This document shows positions 10,641 through 64,000 of a DNA stretch of 64,000 nt, piece after piece; within the stretch, counting starts at the first letter, position 1; the number at the start of each line of letters is the position of its first letter. Source of the stretch: Lanius collurio (Eukaryota; Chordata; Aves; Passeriformes; Laniidae). Location: the NCBI GenBank assembly GCA_020086605.1, contig JACBWW010000015.1, forward strand, positions 11,844,383 through 11,908,382. Reading direction: 5' to 3'. Below the pieces are notes generated by a model. The model did no database searches. It was not told where the DNA came from and saw nothing but the letters and a program-made list of their open reading frames with translations. The translations under genes and the position numbers were made by a program.

Positions 10641-13600
10641 ATTTAATATCCCATGGCCCACATAGCTCACTCTGTGCCATGGCAGGGGATGATTTATTTT
10701 ACAGGGAACTGGAAAAATACACGGCTTGATATGCATGCACTTTGCAAATACTTGCCAAACAAAATAATATTAATAATGGAAGGGGAAAATACCAGTAATC
10801 TATTAAATCCTGACACACCATTTTCAAGAAGGCTTAGTCCTAGGGATGACATTATATTAAATATAGATATGGATGCATATGCATATTAAATTATAAATGG
10901 ATAAATGCATAATTTTAAAAGCTACAACTTCTTCCTTTGTTTCTCTGCAGAGTCTTCTGAGGAATTTGGATCCAAGTAAGGAACTGTGAGGTTATTTTGA
11001 GAATCTTTTTTAGATATAAGAAAGCAGAAATATTAAAGGAAAGAATGCATGCATGCGTGCAGTGGATTTGATTCTCCTGACAATAAATCAGAAAGAACTA
11101 CAGTGGAAAGCCAATGTAGATGAGAGGGAAGATCAGGCACTTGAAATCAGTCAGACAACTTCCAGAAATGTTCAGACTGGGAGAAGACAAATAGAGATAT
11201 CACTATTTTATGCCACTGAATCTATGATTAATAATGACTGAAATATTTTTTATTGCTACTTGTGTGCATTACAGCAGTGCTTTAAGGCACTGTACAACAT
11301 ATAGTAAGATAATATTTTTTGCTCCAGCCACATCCAATCTAAACAAAAGGCCCTTGGCACAAGAGCCATCTTATTGTCCTCTGACACTTGGTGCAGAGGA
11401 ATGTAAGAAAACAGAGGAAATGATCTGCAAAACTTGCACTGGAGACCTGGGGAAGGGACACTTGGCTCTGCTTACCGGGTATTGTGCTTAGCCACAGAGT
11501 GTCACCTACACGCGATGTTCAGACTTGGGCTGTGCACGGAGCTGTCCCCCTGCCGGGGCCCGTGTGCACTCAGCCAGCAGCAGCCAACCACTGCTTGGTT
11601 AGAGAAGAAATAATCCCATTGATTAAATTCTTGCAGCAGGAACTGGCAGAAAGACCATATTAAAGAAGAGCATGATGGCTGTGTGCAGATATGAGGTCAA
11701 TATGGACAAGACGACCTGGTCTATTTTATAAAGCTTTGGGTTTTATTTTCATCTCAGAAACGAAAACTGTTGAAAGATTCAATGTTGTCCTATCTTTTAA
11801 GGCTGGAATCTCCTTTCAGACAAAATAATTTATTCCAATTGTCAAAGCTCATCAGACTCTCAGCATGAGTCTTGCATAAATGGGTTTATTCCTGGCTGTT
11901 TCATTTGCACACTCCATGAAACTTTTTTCCACCTATTTAATTTCATCAAAAATTTCTTCACAGACACTAGCAAACTTGCTGCAAGAGCACCGTAATGCAA
12001 AACACAATGTCTTCCTTATGTTCTTGTGGGAAAAAAATAGGGTAAACCACAATATATTTTAATAATTAGTATGCTTAGAAAAATATCCATTTTAAAATGC
12101 TGTTCCTGAAATAGGAAGAATATGGAAGCATATGACAAATAAAGCAATAAAGCCATGCTTATGGGTAACAGATAATAAAATGTTGCCAGCTTGGATATGC
12201 ACTTGCTGTTTAAAATCTCCCATGGCAAAATTTGTTAACATTCGGTATTCTACAGTAGCGGTGTAAAACACTCCCATGAATTTGCAGTGTCTGGGAATAT
12301 CACTGTGGCATCAGTGTTGCTATTTTTCTCAAGGAGGTGCCTCTATTGCAAGAAAACTCCTCAAGTGTTGAATGGGATGAACACGTTATTGCAATGGCAC
12401 AGGGTTTGGGAAACGTAGCTGTGTTTTCCTCTGGCTGGTTTGCTTTGAATGCAGCTGTACAGGGCAGATCCTATGCCAGGAGGGCTCTTGTCCTGGTTCA
12501 GCCTTCCATGGGGCAGCCAAAATGACTTCCTCAGCACCATATCTTCTGAAACTTCCTTAGCTTAAAAACCACAGCAAGGTAAGACCTTTAAGTCCAGAGA
12601 AAACAAAGATGCTGTAATCCTCTCCTGCCATCATGCACATTTGTTTTTATTCATGTAAGAATTATATATTTAAGAAGCTTTCACCTTGGGGAAGCAACTA
12701 GAAAATATGAAGAATTACTAAATAAAGCCTTATGTCACAAAGCAGATGATATCTCATGGTGGATGCTGTATATAATTTGTATTTACTTGAAAAAAGATTG
12801 CTTCTGTAATAGCCTGGTCCTGAAGCACATCCAGAAGGGGAACGGAAGCAGGGCTGTCTCAGAAGATGACACAATCAGACAAATATTTTAAAAAGCCTAC
12901 AAAGATTTTTACGCCCTCCAGTAGGCTGAGGCTAAGCAGGATTTGTCAGAAGCAGGAGCAGGTATCAAGACAGGCTTTGTCAAAAGCAGAAGCTGATGCT
13001 GGAGTGCTACTAGTCAGAACCATTACTCTTTAAAGTCAGTTCCTGTCAGCATTATGCCTTTGAAATAGCCAGTCTCCAAATTAATGTTTTCCAGTGAGCT
13101 GGCCTTTGAGAGTCAAAGAAACAAACAAATTAATCTGGAAGAGCAAGCCTGCCTTAGACACTGATAAATCTGTTATGACAATGTAAGGCTTATTAAACAC
13201 TGAGAAACATTATTTCCCTAGCCTCTGGGTCAGATGAAAGTTTTAAGGTTAATAGAGGAAATCAACATTTTAAAATATGTCACATGGACTACTTTCTTTT
13301 TGTATTCTGCTTTTCACAGGAAATTCATAAACTTAATATAATGCATGTTGTGAAATTTTATCAAAAATATAATGCATGTAGTGAAATTTTACCTAAATAT
13401 CAGAATACTTTGAGTTATGGGGACAGAACTGAAATGGCTTAACACACATTATGTTAAAATTAAAAGAAAAAAGAAGGTCCCAGGTCTTCTCATATATTAC
13501 AATTCATGTGTTCTTGAACACCACCACTGGCTTGCCTCCGTGAACTCGGATAGAGTCCCACACACAATCTTTGCTCGGACCGGATGGAGATGAAAGGTAG

Positions 13601-16600
13601 GATATCTAAAGCGTATTCCCAAGGAAATAACTCAGGCTTGATAAAAGGAGTGCTTTGCAGAACAGAAAAGCTGATCAGTACTACTGATTATCATGATGTA
13701 TTCTAAAGCAAAAGGAGGTGGAAGCACAGGAGCTGCCTACACACAGACTTTCCTCTCAGAAGCAGCCACAGTTTCAGCAGAGGTTTTTCTTGCAGTTTAT
13801 GTTGCTAGAGAAGGTTTCCCCTGAGCGGAAAGGTTTTTGAAGGGGGCAACTGTACAACAACTTGACCTGCTATACTCACAAGGGTTCCTTGGCCCAAAAA
13901 CCTCTTTAGTTTTCTTCTTCAAGTAAAAAAAATGACTCCCACTGTGAATATTCATAGAAAGAAACAGGCTGACACAGATATATATGAAAAACCGTACACT
14001 TCCCACTGCCACAGCCCAAAGAACTCTTCAGGTAGAAAAGAGTTATACAATACCTTATCCTTTGTACTCCACAGTCCTCATATTTCTTCCTGTCAAAGCA
14101 CATTATGTGGCCTAAGTAAGTGCCTGATGGGACAGAAATCCTTAGTACTCACATGGTCTCTTTGGTTGCTCTCTGTCACAGTAAACCATATTTTCATGCA
14201 GTATGATGAAAGGCCATTAATATTCTTGTACTAAAAAACATATGCTTAATGTACCTGCTGCCTCTGTGTGGCAGCTAATTGTGCCAGGCAGCTTTAGATT
14301 TATCTCAATACTCAAAAGATAAGTTGACTAACAAACTTGATGGCCCTTCAAATACCTCCCCTGCTAGAAGGGAGTCAGTGGATGCTGTTTTCCAGAACCT
14401 GACAGGCACTGACATGTTGAGAAATCCCATGCTGAAAAGCAATCAGTGCCCCTCAAAATTCGGGATGACCTCTATGGACAACCTGGAAGCCAAAAAGACT
14501 TTTAGAGTCTCATTCTTGCTAGTCTCACTAGTTTCTTTAGTCTTATTATTCATTCAAAAGAATGTGATCTACTATCCACTGTTAGAGGTAGGGACTTTAG
14601 ACAAAAGGGCTCATAAGAAGGATAATCTTATGACCTAGACTCAGGAGGAAACCTCGTTCATGCTCAGGTGGGCGAATGCAGCTCATTCATTTACACGTGC
14701 ATTGGTTCAGGAAAAAAGCAAACCGGCACTTTTTTGCCACCGCCACTGAACTCTCTTGTCAGTGCACAAAATTAAAGATGTCAGAAATCCCGCAGGTGAT
14801 CAAGAGCTGCAGAGAGAATGTTTTACAGTGCCATCATCAGCCGTAGGAAGAATCGCTCCGTGCTAGCACAGCGTGCGTCACCCAGCACACACCTACAGTT
14901 CACAGGCATGGGCTGCTGAACACCCACACGAGCTAACTTTAAACCAACCACTCCAGCACAGCAGCCAAGGCAGCACAAAGCTTTGTGGGGGTGAACTCCA
15001 AGGATATTTTTTCCTGCCCTAGCCAGCAGGTAGGCTTCCCAGCCACAGCTCACCATCACCATGGTGATGTTTCCAGCCCTCCCCAAAACAGCCAGTTTAA
15101 GGTTAATTTGGATAAGCCTACACTAGCTGCAGACATTTCAGGGGCTGCAGCATAGACATACTGTAGCAACGAAGGGCTTTCAGAAGCATTTCAAAATAGT
15201 CAGGTAATCTTTATTTTAAATGTTGCCGACACCATTCCCACTGATGGAAGAAGGACAGGTGCAGGGGGAGTACAGCGGTGGGCAATTTTCTTGAATAAGG
15301 CAAAATGCAAGGGAGTGCTGCAAGCAGTGCAGATTGCTTGTGACTGATTTGATACAGTAGCACAGACAGAACTCACTATGATGAGGAATTTATGTCCTCA
15401 AATTTTTCTTTACATTCCACTGTTTACTTAGGTGTAGAGTTCCATATGAAAAGAATTAGTTTCCTTATCTTTTGGGCACCACAGATGAGCTTAATTTTCC
15501 TGGGGTTTATTTGAATCCTTACAGTAATATAAAAAGAAGGTAACTCATTCATATACAAAGCAAATTTCTAGACACAAAATAAATTGTTGACACAAACAAG
15601 ATTACTATTCAATTGATCTGTATCTGAATTTCTTTCCACATTACCTCCTCTAATCCTGGAATTAGTACACAAAATCATCAAGTCAGAATGTCCTCTCATT
15701 CCCTTATCTGCTACACACCTCATTTGTACACATTGCAGCAAGACGATATCTCAATAGCCTGAAAAATCACTTGACACTGCATATATTCAGGTTGCACTCC
15801 CTTGGAAATAAATAATCCAATGCTACCTATTCTATAAATACCCCCATGGCAATCCCCCAGTAACCATAAGGATAACCTGCTTTAATTGAAGCAGAGACCA
15901 GGGTCTGTATTATGACTGTATTATAACGTCTCTTAGAGAGTCCCTCAACAGCTATAACAGACTGCTTAAGTAAGGTATTGTGTCTCTTCAGAGTAAAATA
16001 TTTTAAAATAAAGATTACTTGTAAGTGCATTTCCTTTAAAAGATTATACAGACAGATCAATCACTGTGGTCATGCCCATTGACATTAACCCAGAAGGCAG
16101 TGTTGCTGCTTTCTCTTTAATGACTAATAGGGCACTAAAGACATCTTCCTTTACCCTGTTAACAAATCCAAATTAATCTGAAGACTTTGAAGAATGAAAG
16201 CTGCTTGGCAGTGTTTCCACATGGTCAATTTTCTTTACAGTGCATTTACAAAAATAAACTCCTTTCCTCAAAAGACCAACTGCTCGCATAGACCATCTCA
16301 GCTAGAATTAAGTGAAGAAAAGACGAGGTGCCATTACACACCAAAGAGCTGCTCCTAAAACTGGGTGTCAAAGATGAGCTGTGTACTACAGGGAATTAAT
16401 GCATAGCAGCTGATACACTTTTCAAATTACATCCTCACTTATTGCCTACCTTAAATTTCTAGATGCAGTTGAGAAATGAATTAACGAATCTCCATGGAAA
16501 TTCCTGATACAATGTTTGAATATGTTCTAAAATCCTGGAAAAAATGCTGAAAGATATCTAAAGGGTGATGATACTATAAAATAATAGAATTGACTATTTG

Positions 16601-19162
16601 AATACTACTCCTCAATGCTTAAGAACCAAGAAAATACCAAGGTTTATCTCAAGGGTAGAACAAAAATTTGTAACTCTCCTTACCAGTTAACAGCAGAACT
16701 TAAAATAAATGTCAGCTGAAACACAGATGAGCTCTCCCTCAAAAACAGATTTTGCTGTCATGTGGTTTGTTCAGGCATCATGACTAGTTAATTGAGTTAC
16801 TAAGCTGCACTTCATGAACCTCACCTTTGCTACTACTTGAATGTCTTCATTTCTATACATTCATACTTTAACTGCAGGGAATATTTCTATAGCTGTACAT
16901 TGAGTCCATTTATTTTTAATTTATTAATATTTTTTTCTTCCATATTATCATGATCAATTAGGATCCTATATTTCCTATACAGTTTTATATTTGCACCTTA
17001 TTCTGGACATCAGTCATCACGCTGAATTTTACAACTAGAGGGTGCTGGTGGACCATAATGTGAGATGGTATGCAAAACTCTTGATGACCTTTAGTGGAAA
17101 GAAGAAAAATAAAATAAATCAATTATTACTGCTCAGTAGGGAAAGCTAATGTATTCCAAGGTAACACAAATACTGCAATATTATCTAGTGTAAGTAAAAA
17201 GAAAATTAATACTTTATAGCTGATACTGGTTTGTTTTAAATTTAGTTTCAAATTTGCTGTTAAACTTTGCTTCTGGCCTTAGTTTTTGTGCTGTAATGAA
17301 TAAAAAAAACCCCTTTATCTAACAATATGCATTCCTTTTGCTTCCCTTTGTGTGAGTTGGAAAGCAATTACAGTGTATTATTGATTAAGTGTTTTATGAT
17401 AAAACACAAAAGCCATCAAGTAAGCAGGAAAGCAAGAGGGAACAAAGATTAATTTAACAATAAAATCTATAATTGAGATTTTACAGATAGAATGTGGACA
17501 TTAATTACAGATAAATCATTTAATAAGAGTTCTAACAAGAAAATTATCTTCCAAAATTCTTATATTTTCCAACACAAGGTAATTATTTTTTTGCCTCCCA
17601 GTACTGTAAGAAAAAATACAAGTATGAGAATAAATAATGTCTATAAATATACCATTCTGTATGTATAAAAGTTCCCCCTCCCTTCCTTCCTCTCTTTCAC
17701 TTATCCTTATTGCTTAAGAGTCTCTGACAATTCTGCATTTACCTCCAACTAATAGAAATATTAAAACTTTGAACTAGACCTTAAAGATATAATTTCCCTC
17801 AGCCCCCATTGAACACCGCTCAATAACATCTGGGATTTGCCTTCCATTTCTTTGGATCAGAAAGAAATCCAAAGGACAAACTGTGGCCACCTAGTAGAGT
17901 GGCTGCCTGAAACCTCCATGAGACAGTGGCCAGGAAGCTGGTGGAGTGCATGTGACCATACTGTGAAGAGCAGATCTCTTCAACCCCAACACAAGTTGTC
18001 GCAGCCAGCCTGTTGATCACAAAGTGGCAGTGGTTCAAAAGAGCCCTGGGCATGCAGGTCCCACCAGATGTGCAGTGAAGCCAGCATGGCACACCATTCC
18101 TCTTCCTACATTCCCACTTTTGACCTTTTGGTTGTGCAGGATTGCTGTATGTGGACAGCATTCTCATGTGGGCAGTTCCCAAGTGATCCAACAGTCCACC
18201 TGTGGCCTGCATTAGCTCAACACATCCTGGACATGCCGGACAGGTAGCACAAGTGGGATTGTTTGTTTCCACACTATGGAAGGTTTCATGTATGTAAACC
18301 AGTCCCTTCCTAGCCTGTGAGGGGCCAATAATCCAGATTTCTTATTATGAGTTGCAAAGTTAGTGAGAACTGCCTTATTTTCATATTGTAACTAGCTGTG
18401 GTGCCCCAGCTTTACAGCAGAGATGTATTTCTGTTTGGCATACTCTCATGAGCTGAGGCCAAGTCCCCATTCTCTCTCACATGCCTACCTACATGCCACT
18501 TTCTTTTGGCTGCATTTCTTCTCATGAAGGGATGAACCCTGGCATCCACAGGAGACCACAGCTCCTGCCCTATGCACACCAAGGAGCTCATGTTAGGTAG
18601 TCTCCATGCCATAGGGTTTCCTCTGGAAAATGGAAAGCAGTCTCCTATCAGAACTGTTGCACGCACAGGACCTTATTCTCCAAAACGTAGCAGCCTAATC
18701 AATGAGCTGGTAGCAGCCATTAATTAACACACAGGCACACCAGGGCTCATGACAGTCTGAGCCCCCTAGACCTTTGGACACATTTTCACTCCTACTGGTG
18801 GCTACATGCTAGCTAGCACACAAACAGAAAAGGTACAATTAGTGGGGACAATGGGATTTGCCTTGAAAACTGGTTTACAATTAAAGCTTTCAAGGGGATA
18901 AACAAAACAAACCAAATAATAAGTGTCCAATGCAACAACAAAAAAATTGTGACTTACATACTGCAGGCTTGCCAGATGCTACAGAAACTGAGCCAGAGGA
19001 CAAAGTAATGTAAAAATATATAACAAACCTGATACTGAGCTGCATCTTGTGATGCCTCTCCAAAACTCCTGACACCTTTAGTCTAGGAAGAGGCCCGTTT
19101 GTTTTTAGGTACTGTATCTAGTTTGTGCCTAAGGAAACAGCATTTAAAATTTGGCCCAATGT
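10641..19162. other. Intergenic region between CR1 and GLRB 3' end
   Basis: Mostly AT-rich unique sequence with no recognised gene. It contains a two-copy 31-base tandem duplication (13335-13396), a 16-base perfect palindrome (15054-15069) and a GC-richer patch at 17820-18800 with an open minus-strand frame of 150 codons that I do not recognise. Other open frames, such as 14279-14638, have no family resemblance. Confidence 0.6.
13335..13396. repeat. Two-copy tandem duplication, 31-base unit
   Basis: 13335-13365 and 13366-13396 share 28 of 31 positions by eye, each beginning AATATAATGCATGT and continuing with GTGAAATTTTA after one difference. It is a simple local duplication in intergenic sequence. 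Confidence 0.9.
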
Positions 19163-19838
19163 TTTATTGCCAGCCTATCTTAAAATACTTAAGTGTGCCT
19201 GCTTCATGGACACAATTGTTGAAGACTTTTTTCCTAAATGAGCTGATTTTACAAAATTAGTAGTTCTCTGATCTTTATTTTTCCACATAGACAAGATCTG
19301 CTTATTTGATGCTGCCTTCACCTACAAAGTCTAAATAATAACAATTACACCTTAGCTTTTTCTTCAACAGTGCCAGCTGAAATGATACAAGAACGAGATG
19401 TTTGGTGGGTGTTTCTTTTTCCTCTGGAAGTCAGCAGAAAAGCTTTTAAATACTACATATACTAGAATACTGATTTTAATAATACTCAACGTGCACAACC
19501 GTTTCATTGTCAGAAACACTTGAAATTTCTGTATGTTACTAATATCTGAAGAGCGTTAATCAGCTTTATAATGTAGTAGGCATTGTCCTTCATATATATT
19601 CCTAAAGCAGGATGTATGCTGTACATTTATATACAAAGTTGGTCAGAGCACAGACATTGCAGTGTCATGCTTTCATTCAAATTTCAGATGCCATATGTTC
19701 AGTACAATCGCACGGCATCAAGATGCAACATATTGCTTTGCAAATGCAAATAATTTCACACAGTGGCCTTCATGACTGGGAAGGGATAATGAAATGGGTT
19801 ATATTTTACACATATGAAAAAAATAAATAAAAGATTTA
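19163..19838 (-). other. GLRB: Probable GLRB 3' UTR with candidate poly(A) signals
   Basis: Downstream of the stop codon, AATAAA occurs on the minus strand at 19274-19279 and 19163-19168, about 560 and 670 bases past the stop. A weaker ATTAAA is at 19474-19479. Either AATAAA could end the transcript, and a longer 3' UTR cannot be excluded. The extent is inferred from the hexamers only. Confidence 0.5.
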
Positions 19839-63133
<43,295 letters not shown>

Positions 63134-63165
63134 CTTGAAGATTATGCTTCAGAGAAATCTTCAGT
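63134..63165 (-). other. GLRB: GLRB 5' UTR segment and splice acceptor
   Basis: Upstream of the start codon, the minus strand reads a branch-point-like TACTAAC (63195-63201), a pyrimidine-rich tract, then ttgctacag immediately before 63165. This is a strong acceptor, so the exon holding the start codon probably begins at 63165 with 32 bases of 5' UTR. At least one noncoding exon and the promoter must then lie beyond the window. This is inferred from motifs; no transcript was available. Confidence 0.75.
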
Positions 63166-64000
63166 CTGTAGCAATAGAAAAGAAAGAGGTTTATGTTAGT
63201 AGGACTGGAAATGGAAAAAAGAAACACATACCTGCAAAAAGTAAACAAATGTTTCATGGGGCTTGGGTTTTTTGTTGTTCTTTGTTGTCCTGGTAGAAAG
63301 AATCTGTTCAGGTGCATCACTGACATGGAACCGACTTAGGCAATTTCCAGAGAGTCAAGTAGCTTCCCAAAGTTGAGACTGACAGTGAGGAACAGATTTA
63401 AATGCAAGTTTGCTCCAATGTGTTTAAGAAATGTGACGTCCTTCAAAGACTGCCTAACCCAAAATACTCAGAAGCTTGGAAACAGGATTCCTCACCAGAA
63501 ATGTCATACATCAACTGCATTAAATACAAAGTCAACCAGTCATAAAGCATGGCAAAGAACTGCAAGCTCTCTATGACCTTGCACAGACAAAACAGCAACC
63601 ATTTCAATGCTGGTTATAAGAAGGGGATATAAATATAATTTTATGTACAAAATTTAAACACGACTATTTTGCATGAAGCATTTCCAGTGAAGAGCCAGCA
63701 CTGAAAGGGCCTTGGGAAGATGACTAAACACAACCTGCAATACTATGTTTTATTGCATCGTGCTCAGTTTAATATTTAGACTTCTGTGGGGCAAAAGCAC
63801 CTACCCTAAAGGCCAGGAGCTGAGTTTGTGTTCAGCCAGAGCCAGCCTCACCTGCCCCTGGCCACAGCACTGCGGCATCCCAGGCATTTTCCATTTGTTT
63901 GCCATCCCAGAGATTGCCAAGCATTTCCTTGGGCTAACAGAAATCCCGCAGATGCCTCAGAACCTGCTGCATTTTCCACTTTTATTTATTTGGATTTTTT
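63166..64000 (-). other. GLRB: GLRB 5' intron (incomplete)
   Basis: This is intron between the inferred first coding exon and an upstream noncoding exon outside the window. The sequence is AT-rich apart from a mildly GC-richer stretch near 63830-63900. I see no CpG island, TATA box or recognisable repeat, and the promoter is not visible. Short open frames here are not supported as genes. Confidence 0.6.

Noticed and set aside
14279..14638. Open frame of 119 codons on the plus strand with a hydrophobic segment
   Set aside because: No recognisable domain, no splice context and no supporting neighbours; consistent with chance in AT-rich intergenic DNA.

Overview
The window is vertebrate nuclear DNA, almost certainly from a bird. 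The evidence is a CR1-type LINE, two solo LTRs of endogenous-retrovirus type that I recall as common in neoavian genomes, compact AT-rich introns, and a short CpG island broken by an assembly gap. There are no operons, ribosome binding sites, CRISPR arrays or other prokaryotic features.

One gene dominates. GLRB, the glycine receptor beta subunit, lies on the minus strand. All nine coding exons are present, from the start codon at 63133 to the stop codon at 19839. The exons join in phase with AG/GT boundaries throughout and total 1494 bases, giving 497 codons plus stop, the same length as human GLRB as I remember it. The product has a signal peptide, a Cys-loop ligand-binding domain, four membrane segments and a gephyrin-binding loop. 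A splice acceptor at 63165 shows that a further 5' noncoding exon and the promoter lie beyond 64000. Candidate poly(A) signals lie 560-680 bases past the stop codon.

Region by region: 1-1084 is unassigned single-copy sequence. 1085-1501 is a CpG island with GC boxes, followed by a 388-base N gap (1502-1889). 1890-19162 is intergenic, with a 5'-truncated, inactive CR1 at about 9355-10640 and a few GC-richer patches of unknown nature. 19163-63165 is GLRB. Its introns hold an LTR (20885-21291), a CR1 tail (about 25083-25215), another LTR (40953-41427) and several simple repeats. 63166-64000 is 5' intron.

In mammals the gene downstream of GLRB in the same orientation is GRIA2. The CpG island and gap are where its promoter or first exon could lie, but no GRIA2 coding sequence is visible here. 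I found no convincing undescribed system. The best second looks are the CpG island and gap with its partial RE1 motif, the in-frame skippable exon 7 of GLRB, and GC-rich patches at 5.8-6.4, 17.8-18.8 and 33.2-33.6 kb.
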